From: Megascapheus bottae
Taxonomy: Eukaryota; Chordata; Mammalia; Rodentia; Geomyidae
Reading direction: 5' to 3'
Assembly: GCA_024803745.1 (NCBI GenBank)
Contig: JANJXV010000024.1
Coordinates: 16,377,927 to 16,441,926 of the forward strand
Length of the DNA: 64,000 nt
In this document: positions 36,919 to 45,293 of the stretch, in pieces
How positions within the stretch are numbered: position 1 is the first letter of the stretch
Layout of the letters: each line of letters begins with the position of its first letter
Notes under the pieces: generated by a model
Databases searched by the model: none
The model's input: only the letters and a program-made list of their open reading frames with translations
Told to the model about the DNA's origin: nothing
Program-made: the position numbers and the translations under genes

Positions 36919-39900
36919 TGCCAGTTCTGGGGCATGAACTCAGTCAGGGCCTGAGCAGTCCTTGGGCTTTCTAAAGGCTAGAGCTCTACCACTTAAGCCA
37001 CATCACCACTTCCAGCTTTTTCTATGTATGTGGTACTGAGGAAATGGACCCGGGGCTTTATGCAAGGTAGGCAAGCACTCTACCACTAGTCCAAACTCCC
37101 AGCCCTCAAGTTAAAAAAAAAAAAGACCAAAAGCTAGACAATTCAGCATATAATACCTTATTGGGATAGCTGGAGGCTTCCTTCCCAAATTGGCTTCAAA
37201 GAAGAACCCTTCTATAGCAATAAATAAGAACTGTGCAAATGTCACGATGTTCCCACATCCTGGATGCTTCCTGAAAAAAAAAAAAAAGGAAAAAAGAAAA
37301 AAAAGACACAAAAAGTGAGATAACAGGCATTAAAATATGTTATATGTATAATTTCAAAATAACAAGAAGGCTAGTTAACTGTGGCCCACTGTCTTATCTT
37401 GGTTTTTGTATCCCACAGATGATGTACATTTAGTACATCACAGAGTGCCATGTTTCCTTACTTTATTCTTCCCTGAGTATATCAGGCCTTGAGTGACAAT
37501 TACTGTGCCACCTGCATGGCTAAAACTATGATACAGCTTTCCTAGGACACTGAAGGAAATGAGATCTTCACTTAACAAAAGGCCTTTAGTTAGAGGCCTA
37601 GTCAGCTTAGGTAGCAAAACTGAAGTTGGACAAACTCTGGATAATCTCCTGGAGTGTTCATACATCCCTCCTGACCAGGTGCTAAAACACACCTTACTCT
37701 AGATGGTGTCCCCAAAGGCTCAAAAACTGGCTCCTAGAATTGGGGAAAATCCCACTGTTTTAAAACAAGATATACTTATCTCCATTTAAACCAGCATAAA
37801 GAACATTTGTGGAGAGGTAACTAAGACAAAAAGGTCTAGAAAGGGTCCTAGGGTTTGGGGGACAATGAATTAAAGACTGGGAAACATTGTTGAACATACT
37901 CTTCTCCATAACCCTTAATACCATATTTCAAACCTACTAGGCAGTCAAGAAATGGTTGTGTAATTCAAGTGCTCCTCTTCAGTGATCTATGTAACAGTTG
38001 GGGAGTCTTCCATACTATAAGGAACAAGATTACAAAGCAGAAAAATTCCTTCTAACATCCTCCCTAAGGCACCCTGTGAAAAATAGTTTTGTGAGATGTT
38101 GACTATTTTGTTGAGCTTGTCCACCATTCAGCTAAATTCAATCACTAGAAATTGCCAATTTAAGCGCCCCAACTGGGTTCTTGGTTCCTCTAGGAGCTGG
38201 GGAACCAATAGTATGGATTAGCAGAAAAGCAGCCAATCAGGGTATTGCAGCCTAAAGAACCTGCCACGTAAGCTGATAAGCCAATACCTGCCTGGAGGCA
38301 AGAGGCCACAAAACAATAAGGAAGGGCTGGGAATGTGGCTTAGTGGTAGAGTGCTTGCCTTAGTATGCATGAATCCCTGGGTTCAATTTCTCAGTACCAC
38401 ATAAACAGAAAAAGCCACAAGTGGCACTGTGGCTCAAGTGCTAGAGTGTTAGCCTGGAGTAAAAGAAACTCAGGGACAGTGCCCATACCCTGAGTCCAAG
38501 CCCCATACTCTGAGTCCAAGCCCCAGGACTGGCAGTGGGGGAAAAAGAGGAAGGAGAGAAAAATGAGGAAATAAGGGTGGGAAAGACAGTCTGACACGCC
38601 ATTCATGTCATGCACATGTCATGTGTTATATTTGTCAAATGTGCACATGCTGTTTCAGGCATGCCGTGTTAGTGTGTGTATCAAGGTCTTGATGCACACC
38701 TTACCTATGACACATGCACAACACGTGTCACACATGCCATACATGATATGCACAGCACAAGCGAGGATGTGCCCTATGCACGCTGCATGGTAAAGATGGC
38801 ACAGTTGGCACAAATGGCATGCATGACAGGAAACAACACACATGGCAGAGGTTACACATGTGTCGGAAATAGCACATGTGTAAAAAGGACATGTGTGTTG
38901 AAATGGAATGCATGCTGGAAATGGCCCATGTGGCAGAAATGGCACATATTGGGAATGACACATGTGCCACAAATGACATGCATGCCAAAGAAGACTTCCC
39001 ATCATGTGACATGCATGTCATGAACGACGCAGCAACATCACATATGCCAAGCTATGGCATGTGTACTGTGTATATATCATGTGTCTTATTTCTGTCAAAC
39101 ATGGCACCCATCACGTGTGCCAGACATGCCATATAAATTATGTATGTCAAGCATGAAACACACATGCATGTCAGAAATTATACTTATGTCAGAAAGGAAA
39201 TGGGAGATGGAAAGACACAGTATCACACATGGCATGCATGCTAAGATCCATGTCATGCATGACATGTACATGGGCCAAGCATGCTGTTATGCACATTGAT
39301 CATGATATGCAACTTACATATGACACACACCTTTAATGACACACATGTTATGTGTGCTTGAATGTCTTCGCTGGAAATGGCACACAGGCCAGGAATGACA
39401 TGTGTGTTGGAGATGGCATACATGCCAGAAGTAACACAGCATCTCATACTGTGTGCATGCCAAGATCCATGTCATGCATGCCATGCACCTGTCATGTGTC
39501 ATATTTGTCAAACATGGCACATGTCACATGCATCAGACATGCCCTGTTATTTGTGTCTAGTATGATATGTAACTTACATGTGACGTATGACACGTGTCAT
39601 CGATGTATCATTTTCCAGCATGCATGCCAGAAATGGGATGACACATGTGCCAGAAATGACAGGTGTATAAGGTATGTCAGAAATGACGTGCATACCAGAA
39701 ATGATATCAGAAATGGCATGCATGTTGACAGTGCCACGTGTTGGGTATGGCATGCATGCCAGAAATCGTAAGTATAGCAGAAATGACAAGCATGTTGATA
39801 AGGACACATATCAAAAATGTCATACACATTGGAAATGACACATGCCAGAAATAACACGTGCATTGAAAATGGCATCTTATATGGCATACATACCAAGATC

Positions 39901-42900
39901 TATGTCATGTATGACATGCACATGTCGGAAATGACACGTCAGAGATGGCATGTATGCTGGTGATGGCGGGTGTATCAAGAATGGCATGCACGAGATGCAT
40001 CATGGTGACATGCCTGGCAATAATGACACATGTATCTGCAATGGCATACATGCCAGAAATGATATGTCAATGATATCACATGTGTGGTGTTACAGGGATG
40101 ACATGCATGACAAAAGGGATATGTGAGTCAGGAATGCCATGTGTGTTGGAAATGACGGGTGCTGGAAATGGATTCGGAAATGACACAGCATCTTATATGG
40201 CACACTTGCCAAGATCCATGTCATGCATGCCATGCATGCCCTGTGTCATATTTGTCAAACATGGCACATATCTCACTGCCAGGCATGCCCTGTAATGTGT
40301 CAGGTATATCATGTGTGCCAGAAAAATGACACTTCCACCAGAAATCACATGCACATTGGAAATGACACATGTCTGAAATGTCATGCATATTAGAGATGTC
40401 ACATGTGACATGCATGTCATGACACATCATCGCATATGACATGTATGCCAAGATCCATGATATGCATGATATGTACATGTCATGTGTGCCTTATATTTGT
40501 CAAATGGCACACATCACATGTGTTAGGCATGCCATGTTATGTGCATTGTGCATGATATGCACCTTACATGTGACACATGCATGACAGAGGTCACACATGC
40601 CATGTGTGACATGCATGGGACAAATGAGAGGTCCTGATTTGTGTTTATGATATCACCTTCATGTTCTAATACCAGTACACAAAGCACAGCTCCAGTCCTA
40701 TAAAAATTTATAAGCTTCCCATGGCAATGTCCTAAGATGAAATTCCAGGGTCACATTTAGAAAAAAGATTGGAGACCATCTGGCTTAAGGAGGTCTTATT
40801 TTATTCTTCTGTAAGAGGAGCAATTGTATAAAGCTGCTATTCAGTCTGGTGTAAGGTTGATTCGATAAATAAATCTCAGTAATCTCAAATCAGGAAGTTT
40901 TACTTACTACTTTATGAAAACCCACTACTGCATATAAAAATACAGATTTGCAAAGAAGATAAATAAGATGTGATGGTTCACTTGAGTGGTGATTTACTTA
41001 TAAGTGATTTGAGGATTCCCGAACGGAAGCACTTTTAAACAAAAACATTTTTTAAAATGTAGATTTAGTTTCAGTTTTCTGAAATATATCATAAAATAAG
41101 GTATATCTATACTGAAACAGAGTTGCAAGAGAGAAAGGTAAGTAAACTATTGATGTACCTCAGGTTTTCCTCACATATCTCATTTATTCCTTCAAGACCT
41201 TTTAAGAGTAATAAAGATCTGGTCCCCCTTTGACAGGTTAGGTTAGGTACTTTGGCCAAAGGCCCATAAACTAGTAAAAGGGGGCTTCAATTACTGGCAT
41301 CCTACACTCTTTCTCAAAATTCAATGGCATACTCAACGCACATATTACACTAATACTTTCTGACCTTCCTTTCCATACCTGGTCTGATTATATATATTAT
41401 ATAAATTTCCAAAGTGGTCTTCCTTATAGCTGCATATACTTGTTTTCATTTTCATATCTACTCCCAAGACAAATAATAAATCTTTATCAACATTTTTTGC
41501 ATAATAAAACTTCAAGCTCTGGAAAAGCAAAATTTAACCCCTTATAGAGTAAACTGGTTCCTTCAGAATAACTTAATCAATGATGTCAATAAATTATAAA
41601 ATATATTTCTTCTAGATACCATATGCAAAGTTGGGATGACCAAAATCTACAGGCTGTTCATGTTCAAAAATAATGGAGAAGGAAGTGGAGGTGTTGTTCA
41701 AGTGGTAGAGGCCAGCCTTGAGTGCAAAAGACAAGGGATAGGACCCAGGACTGAGTTTCAAGCTCCATTACCAGCACATGTGCATGGGTGTGCACACCGC
41801 CCCCAACCCCTCCATCCACATAAAATAGGGAAATGGAAAATGATTTGTGCTAGTTTGGACTCTTGGGTTTCAGTTCTTGCTTTGCCATTTACAAGTAGTC
41901 AAAGGCTGCCTAAATTCTTTAGTTCCCGTTCCACAAAACTGTAATTGTTTTTCTTTTTCTTTTTGTGCCAGTAGTAGGGCTTGAATTCAGGTGCTGTCCC
42001 TTACTTTTTCCACTCAAAGTTGGCCCTCTACTACTCGAGCCATGGCTCCACTTCTGGCTTTTTGCTCTCTAGAGAAAAGAGTCTCACACACTTATCTACC
42101 CTGTCTGGCTTTGAACAGCAGTCCTTAGATCTCAGTCTTCTAAGTAGTTAGGATTACAGACACGAGTCACCGGCACTCAGCTAAGACCTGTAATTCTTAA
42201 ACATAGGTTTGTTCACATAGTCGATGGAGATAATACATAGGTTCAGAAACATGGAACTTGGTATTATTATTTCACAGCTGTGGGGGGCTTGGGAGGAAGA
42301 GCCCGGATAGGCTAAGTAACTTGAAGGCCACAAAGTCAATGGATGACAGCGCCAGAAATGAAATTAACTTTGAACTTGTTAGTCCTGAGCCTTTTTCACT
42401 CCACCTACTGTCTGAAAACTGACCTTTACACATTCTTACTCAACTTTATTTACAAGACACCTCAATAGAGCCAACCTGCTTCTCTAGCACCAAGTGTCTT
42501 AGTCATTCCCAATTTATAAAGCGAAGGCTCTCAGTGCATGCTTCCCAATTAAGCACAAACACAAACAAGCAAACACCCACATCACAGAAACTGGAAATGC
42601 TCCCGGGTCCTTTTGACTTGTCCTCTACATACAATTATTATGTTTGGAAACAGATGAGACTTGGCAGCGTGTGCAAACCCGGATTGCTGCGCACTACTCC
42701 GGTCTGGAACTTCTGTTCAAGTCAGACCCCAGAAAGGCTTAAACTGGATAGGAAGAGCAAGAGGGAGAGAGGGAGAGCAGAGATGGGGAGGCGGGGAGAG
42801 GCGAGAGGGAAAGATGGGGCGGAGGTGGGGGCGGCAGCGGGACGAAGTTCTTTGCCCCCAGCTCCCCACTGACTTGGGATCAGTCACTTGAAAAACTCTG

Positions 42901-43221
42901 CGAACTCGCTCCAGTTCCCTTCGGGTGTGCGCGGGGAGCGGACGGCAGCACCCGGCGTGTCCCCCTCCCTGGGATGCTGGGAGCCCTCTGGGCGGGATGG
43001 GCAGACCCAGCGGGGTCCCAGGCAGCCAGGCGCGAGTGGGGCTCAGGTCCCGGGTCCCCGGGTCCCGCGAGGAGTCGGCGTGGTGGGGACGGACGCGAGG
43101 GGGGGCGACCGGGGGTCCCGGGCCCGGCTGGGCGGGTGACTCACCGGACCAGCAGCTCCAGGAAGACCACGTTGCTGCAGCAGCCCGCGAACACCAGGCC
43201 CACCGCGAAGGCCGGGCGCAT
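25853..43221 (-). CDS. SLC35B4: SLC35B4, nucleotide-sugar transporter (complete, 10 coding exons)
   Basis: Multi-membrane-spanning antiporter that carries UDP-xylose and UDP-GlcNAc into the Golgi/ER lumen for glycosylation (family knowledge; UAA/EamA-type, yeast YEA4 relative). Coding exons in transcript order: 43145-43221, 37157-37270, 35431-35533, 34967-35016, 31957-32038, 31670-31730, 29039-29148, 27902-27977, 26832-26907, 25853-26099. All junctions keep frame and sum to 996 nt, i.e. 331 residues plus TGA, the length I know for the human protein. The protein starts MRPAFAVGLVFAGCCSN and ends QPLKDDKKN. It is a run of hydrophobic segments with short loops (KHPGCGN, FGKHSKEALFYN) and has one N-x-S sequon near residue 222. 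All introns are GT-AG except intron 6 (GC-AG). No frameshift or premature stop was seen, so the gene looks functional. The start lies inside a CpG island, as expected for a housekeeping transporter. Confidence 0.95.
26832..26907 (-). CDS. SLC35B4: SLC35B4 coding exon 9
   Basis: Encodes ELYQVPVIGVTMPVMWFYLL then MNVIT plus two bases of Gln250. Acceptor CTGTGCAG. The donor is CA/GTATCC, weak because it lacks the usual exon-end AG pair and the G at +5. Frame into exon 10 (Gln-Tyr-Val-Cys) supports it. Confidence 0.93.
27902..27977 (-). CDS. SLC35B4: SLC35B4 coding exon 8
   Basis: Encodes HALPLPGFIFLASDIYDHAV then LFNKS plus one base of Glu225. It contains the only N-x-S sequon I noticed (Asn222). 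Acceptor TTTCCCTAG, donor G/GTGAGT. Confidence 0.95.
29039..29148 (-). CDS. SLC35B4: SLC35B4 coding exon 7
   Basis: Encodes the rest of Gly163, then IGALTFALLMSARMGIFQET through HSKEALFYN, ending on a codon (residue 199). Acceptor TTTTCTAG, donor AAT/GTAAGC. The cytosol-type basic loop LYKQFGKHSK follows the membrane segment. Confidence 0.95.
29223..29518 (+). mobile_element. Long composite SINE (B1 and ID parts)
   Basis: CAATCCTAGCTATTCAG, a second arm GGTGGCACACATCTGTAATC, then GTATGCCTAACAAGTGTGAG and GGGTTCAAGTTCCAGTACTG. Same architecture as the element at 23045. SLC35B4 intron 6. Confidence 0.7.
29697..29912 (-). mobile_element. Composite B1-ID SINE
   Basis: GCTAGTCCTGGGGCTTGAAC, GTCTTATGGACTTTCCTGCT, CAGTCCTCAGATCTCAGCCT and GTGAGCCACTCGTGCCC. 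SLC35B4 intron 6. Confidence 0.8.
30022..30850. mobile_element. Twin-primed (5'-inverted) LINE-1 in SLC35B4 intron 6
   Basis: An 18-bp duplication AAGAGTAGTTAATCCAAA lies at 30022-30039 and 30833-30850. Inside, 30040 to about 30379 is L1 ORF2 C-terminus on the minus strand (motifs YDPAIPLLGIYP, PRCPSVDEWINK). About 30379-30832 is the L1 3' end on the plus strand with its AATAAAA tail. The two arms meet head-to-head and share a short stretch of L1 (GGCTCAATGGTTTC). This is the hallmark of twin priming. The open frame on the minus strand is L1, not a host gene. Confidence 0.9.
30980..31208 (+). mobile_element. Composite B1-ID SINE
   Basis: GGTGGCTCACGCCTGTCATC, GACTCTTATCTCCAATTAAC, CGAGTGGTAGGGCACTAGCC and CATGGCTGAC, then an A-rich tail. 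SLC35B4 intron 6. Confidence 0.85.
31670..31730 (-). CDS. SLC35B4: SLC35B4 coding exon 6 (followed by GC donor)
   Basis: Encodes TSQSTLSENDGFRAFVWWLL plus the first base of Gly163: a polar loop, then the start of a membrane segment. Acceptor CTCCTAG. The 5' splice site reads CTAG/GCAAGT, a GC donor with otherwise ideal consensus, and the phase leaves no GT alternative nearby. Confidence 0.93.
31957..32038 (-). CDS. SLC35B4: SLC35B4 coding exon 5
   Basis: Encodes YSIFKYTSIALVSTGIF through FMSAKQV and ends on a codon (residue 142). Acceptor TTTTCTCAG, donor GTG/GTAAGA. I placed the end after the GTG of Val142 so that exon 6 starts with TSQS in frame. Confidence 0.94.
32605..32792 (+). mobile_element. 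ID-like dimer SINE
   Basis: GGCTGGGAATGTGGCTTAAT, GTGCTTGCCTAGCATGCATG, CTCAAGTGGTAGAGGCACTA and an A-run. SLC35B4 intron 4. Confidence 0.8.
33556..33845 (-). mobile_element. Composite B1-ID SINE with internal duplication
   Basis: The AGCTCTTCAGCTCAAGGCTA segment occurs twice (near 33590 and 33640), then CTGGCTTTGAACCGTGATCC and GGATTACAGGTGTGAGCCAT. SLC35B4 intron 4. Confidence 0.8.
33872..34068 (-). mobile_element. ID-like dimer SINE
   Basis: TCTGCCAGTCCTCGGCTTGG, CTATCTACCACTTAAGCCAC and TGCATGCTAGGCAAGCACTC, ending CTCCCAGCC. Adjacent to another reverse SINE. Confidence 0.85.
34379..34623 (-). mobile_element. LINE-1 3' end, minus strand (SLC35B4 intron 4)
   Basis: T-run at 34379-34393, then the reverse complement of an L1 3' UTR: the C-rich tract near 34500 is the complement of the L1 G-rich run. 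Its end resembles the CTCGACAATAAAA subfamily. Flanks CCTTTGCTAGGAATT and GCTTTGTTGGGAATT look like an aged target-site duplication. Confidence 0.75.
34967..35016 (-). CDS. SLC35B4: SLC35B4 coding exon 4 (50 bp)
   Basis: Short exon encoding GSLIASMILGIIILKK plus two bases of the next Arg. Acceptor TTTATAG, donor AAAG/GTAAGT. The 50-bp length and phase join exons 3 and 5 without a frameshift. It is separated from exon 3 by a 414-bp intron. Confidence 0.94.
35431..35533 (-). CDS. SLC35B4: SLC35B4 coding exon 3
   Basis: Encodes YYAIMVTMFFTVSVVNNY through HMIFRS and ends exactly on a codon (residue 98). Acceptor TTGCAG, donor GTAAGT. The VNNYALNLNIAMPLHMIFRS stretch is a conserved core of this transporter family. 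Confidence 0.95.
35814..36013 (+). mobile_element. Composite B1-ID SINE
   Basis: AGCCAGGTGAGGTGGCTCAC through CTCAAGGGGTAGGGCAGTAG and an A-run. Part of the B1 head is deleted. SLC35B4 intron 2. Confidence 0.85.
36030..36162 (+). mobile_element. Composite SINE fragment
   Basis: CTACTCAGGAGGTTGAGACT and GACTCTATCTCCAATTAACC show B1-like head and linker, then an A-run. The ID tail is missing. Confidence 0.6.
36292..36412 (-). mobile_element. B1-like SINE
   Basis: TTTTGAGACAGTGTCTGACT, GGATTATGGGCATACACTAC and CCTGCCCAGC are a diverged reverse B1 monomer. Confidence 0.6.
36463..36692 (-). mobile_element. Composite B1-ID SINE
   Basis: T-run, TGTGGCTTGAACTTGGCCTG, CTGGCTTTGAACCTTGATCC and GGATTACAGGCGTGAACCAC. 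SLC35B4 intron 2. Confidence 0.85.
36919..37106 (-). mobile_element. ID-like dimer SINE
   Basis: GCCAGTTCTGGGGCATGAAC, GCTCTACCACTTAAGCCACA and GGTAGGCAAGCACTCTACCA. It is preceded by a TTTA-repeat tail at 36883-36919 and lies 50 bp from SLC35B4 exon 2. Confidence 0.85.
37157..37270 (-). CDS. SLC35B4: SLC35B4 coding exon 2
   Basis: Encodes RKHPGCGNIVTFAQFLF through KPPAIPIR (residues 26-64, both ends shared). The acceptor is a long T run followed by CAG, and the donor is AG/GTATTA. The segment holds the second hydrophobic stretch and the basic loop LGRKPPAIP. It is separated from exon 1 by a 5.9-kb intron that carries the CATG-rich array. Confidence 0.95.
38325..38545 (+). mobile_element. 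ID-like dimer SINE with tail duplication
   Basis: GGGCTGGGAATGTGGCTTAG, GGTTCAATTTCTCAGTACC, then a duplicated tail: CTGAGTCCAAGCCCCA occurs twice in tandem (38490-38527). It lies 50 bp before the CATG-rich array. Confidence 0.8.
38594..40621. repeat. CATG-rich degenerate tandem array (SLC35B4 intron 1)
   Basis: About 2 kb made almost wholly of variants of short words such as CAGAAATGACACATGTG, GGAAATGGCATGCATGC and TGCATGCCAGAAATG, with ATG and CATG recurring every few to about 15 bases. The repeated word is roughly 16-20 bp with many substitutions. Longer units recur inside it (see separate entry). It lies wholly within intron 1. Met/His/Cys-rich open frames occur on both strands because the words contain few stops; they are not genes. 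Confidence 0.9.
39216..40500. repeat. Higher-order units in the CATG-rich array
   Basis: A composite block (GACACAGCATC-like, then ATGCCAAGATCCATGTCATG, then often TTTGTCAAACATGGCAC) recurs with starts near 39216, 39437, 39871, 40183 and 40432. Related TTTGTCAAA blocks lie near 38632 and 39092. The unequal spacings (about 220-430 bp) suggest repeated unequal exchange or slippage of larger units. Confidence 0.7.
41678..41790 (+). mobile_element. ID-like monomer fragment
   Basis: GTTCAAGTGGTAGAGGCCAG and AGTTTCAAGCTCCATTACC are the right arm of the ID-like SINE. SLC35B4 intron 1. Confidence 0.55.
41965..42182 (-). mobile_element. Composite B1-ID SINE
   Basis: GTGCCAGTAGTAGGGCTTGA, CTGGCTTTGAACAGCAGTCC and GGATTACAGACACGAGTCAC. 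Diverged. SLC35B4 intron 1. Confidence 0.75.
42245..42400 (+). mobile_element. MIR relic (SLC35B4 intron 1)
   Basis: ATTTCACAGCTGTG, GGCTAAGTAACTTGAAGGCC and AATGGATGACAGCGCCAGAA follow the MIR core order. Confidence 0.55.
43145..43221 (-). CDS. SLC35B4: SLC35B4 coding exon 1 (start codon)
   Basis: Encodes residues 1-25 plus two bases of codon 26: the first hydrophobic segment, beginning MRPAFAVG. The ATG is at 43221-43219. The donor GTGAGT follows at 43144. I chose this start because it matches the family N-terminus and lies in the CpG island. The exon ends CG, and the next exon supplies the G of Arg26. Confidence 0.95.
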
Positions 43222-43449
43222 GGCCGGTGCAGGCCCCGAGGAGCGAGTGCGCAGAGGAAGCGCCCGTCTAGATCAAACCGCTACCCCCGGCAAGCCGGCG
43301 CCGCACATCGCCGCAGTCCCGAGCGCACAGGGTCCGCCGCGGTCCTCACTCTCCTCCTGGGACACCACCCGACACTCGAAGCCGAGGAGCTGTAGTTCGC
43401 CGTCAGTCCCGGCCCCATTCATCCGAGGGGGCGTCCGAGCCCCCAAAGG

Positions 43450-43468
43450 ACTACACGTCCCAGCATGC
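43450..43468 (+). promoter_or_regulatory. ZNF143/Staf-like site 1
   Basis: ACTACACGTCCCAGCATGC closely matches the ZNF143 (SBS) motif, whose core is ACTACAATTCCCAGCATGC. It lies about 230 bp upstream of the SLC35B4 start codon, inside the CpG island. Confidence 0.6.
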
Positions 43469-43477
43469 CACGCGCCC

Positions 43478-43485
43478 TTACGTCA
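43478..43485. promoter_or_regulatory. ATF/CREB-like element
   Basis: TTACGTCA (TGACGTAA on the minus strand), a near-palindromic CRE variant, sits between the two ZNF143-like sites in the promoter. Confidence 0.4.
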
Positions 43486-43566
43486 GGAGGGGACTTGTCG
43501 CATCGCTTCTGGCAGCTCCGCTAAAGGAGCCCAGACTAGTGTTCTCGCGTGATCAGCTGCCGTGAG

Positions 43567-43585
43567 GCCTGCTGGGAAATGAAGT
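43567..43585 (-). promoter_or_regulatory. ZNF143/Staf-like site 2
   Basis: On the minus strand this reads ACTTCATTTCCCAGCAGGC, a second, slightly weaker match to the ZNF143 motif. It is about 100 bp from site 1 and in the opposite orientation. Confidence 0.5.
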
Positions 43586-43590
43586 CCCAC

Positions 43591-44064
43591 GGCTGTCAAG
43601 GTTCCTTGGTGGAGGGGAACTTTTTGTTAAGGTGGGTCCTGACAAACTCAACAAACAGAGGAACTGCAGACCTGTGGCTGTTTAGTAGAGGCATACTAGC
43701 ATCTGAAACACGAGCACACTGGTATCCTCAGCTTAGACACACCTCTAAATTCACCTCTAGAAGACCGTAGTAGGGCCAACAGTTGGGAGGCTGATCTTGG
43801 CCTGGTGGCACTGTGCCTCAGAAGCTCAATCTCAAGTTAGGTAAAGATGAGAGCAGCACTGCCAGCCTCACCTGCCTGTTAAACAACAAACAAACAAACA
43901 AAAATCAGACATGTTCTCAGATCCAACACCGTCCCCAACCCTGTAATCAGGAGGCCTGGCTTGAGCAAAGCTTTTTAAAAGTGTTTTTTTTTTTTCTTTC
44001 TTTTTTTACATTATGTGACAACTTGGTTGTTTCATACTAACCACAACCTTTGGCAGCTTTAGTT

Positions 44065-44096
<32 letters not shown>

Positions 44097-44570
44097 AGAA
44101 ACTTAAATATGCTATGTATGGGGGAAGCCTTTCAATAATGAAAGTGTTTTTAGCACAATGAGTGGAAACCATTCCACTAGGTGCTTAATGAAGATGTTTT
44201 GAATTAGTGTAGATCTAGGTTATCACCACTACTTTAATAGATTCAAAAGTTATCTGCTAAATGAACAATATTTTTTTCATCTTAAAAAAGAGATTCTATA
44301 AAGACTGGCACAATAAGTATATTGCTTTGTATTATATTTGTTGTTGAGGCATCAGCAGGCTGGTTGACCCTGCTAGACCCTGTAAGGTAAGATTTTCTTT
44401 CAGTCATTATTGTCCTTTGCCTATTTTGTATTAAACTCAAGTGGGTGCTCTTTAAATATGGTATTTAATTGATAGTGGGTATTTTATTCACTTTAGTTTA
44501 TATTTCTACTGGCCTTCTTATCACACACCCATGAATTTTTAGAATACATTAGGATTATGAGATGTGTTTG
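43591..44570. other. Upstream of SLC35B4, no gene seen
   Basis: CpG density falls off after about 43590. A CAAA run at 43890, T-runs near 43986 and the TTG repeat are the only structures recognised. Confidence 0.5.
44065..44096. repeat. (TTG)n microsatellite
   Basis: About ten tandem TTG/GTT units. Confidence 0.95.
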
Positions 44571-44710
44571 TTGAAAATATCACTGTCTAGACCTCACCAA
44601 CAAGGATTCTGATTCAGTAAGTCTAAGGGGAATCCAGTAATCTGAATTTATAATAAGTACCCAAAACGATTCTACTATGGTCTCGAGGTCACAGATTTGG
44701 AAACACACAC
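44571..44710 (+). mobile_element. MER5-like DNA transposon relic
   Basis: GGATTCTGATTCAGTAAGTC, GAATCCAGTAATCTGAATTT, AATAAGTACCC and CACAGATTTGGAAACAC follow the MER5A (hAT-Charlie) order. Confidence 0.55.
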
Positions 44711-45100
44711 AAATACTATTTTGAAGTATGTTGTAGACCTCAGAATACTTATGACTCAATTGAAATTAAAGCAAGTAGAGCACGGCATTCCAAAATTTTA
44801 CCATGTGCTTTGCTTTTGGATTTAATTATAGCTTAGATGTGTGATGTTGTACAAACTCTGAACAGTAGTGATCATATTTTATACTAGGAACAGAAAGGAA
44901 GTGTAAATACATAGCTGCCATCAAAAACCAGTCTTGCTGGGTTGACAAGGTGTTCATCGGTATTATGCAAATAAAAAATAGTGCACACATATTTTAACAA
45001 ATCCCATTTGCTACTGGTGACTGAATAAGCAGTTAAGTTGGATAGCTCAAGATGTATATGCTATGAGAATTTAGCTGGTAGAAGGAAACATGTCTCTCGG

Positions 45101-45293
45101 GGACGGGAGTTTGGCCTAGTGGTAGAGTGCTTGCCTAGCATGCACAAAGACCCAGGTTCGATTACTCGGAACCACATACATAGAAAAAAGCTGGAAGTGA
45201 TTCTGAGGCTCAAGTGGTAGAGCTCTAGCCTTGGGAAAGTCCAAGGACAGTGCTCAGGCCCTGAGCTTAAGCCCAGTACTGGCAAAAAAAATA
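45101..45293 (+). mobile_element. ID-like dimer SINE
   Basis: GGGAGTTTGGCCTAGTGGTA (A-box-like), GGTTCGATTACTCGG (B-box-like), right arm CTCAAGTGGTAGAGCTCTAG and an A-rich tail. Close to consensus. Confidence 0.88.

Larger units (their letters stand above)
42640..43590 (-). promoter_or_regulatory. CpG-island promoter of SLC35B4
   Basis: GC-rich, CpG-dense block that contrasts sharply with the AT-rich surroundings. It covers the start codon and about 370 bp upstream, and also runs about 500 bp into intron 1. No TATA box was noticed, as expected for a housekeeping promoter with dispersed starts. The 5' UTR limits cannot be fixed from sequence alone. Confidence 0.8.

Noticed and set aside
38655..39896. 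Cluster of 60-139 codon frames on both strands
   Set aside because: All are translations of the CATG-rich array, Met/His/Cys-rich in every frame. No independent coding evidence.
38594..40621. CRISPR array
   Set aside because: The repeats are degenerate, contiguous and lack unique spacers, and the context is a mammalian intron.
42925..43552. Long plus-strand open frames (156 and 192 codons) in the GC-rich region
   Set aside because: They lie in the CpG island opposite SLC35B4 exon 1, are Gly/Pro/Arg/Ser-rich as GC-rich DNA gives by chance, and show no family motif.
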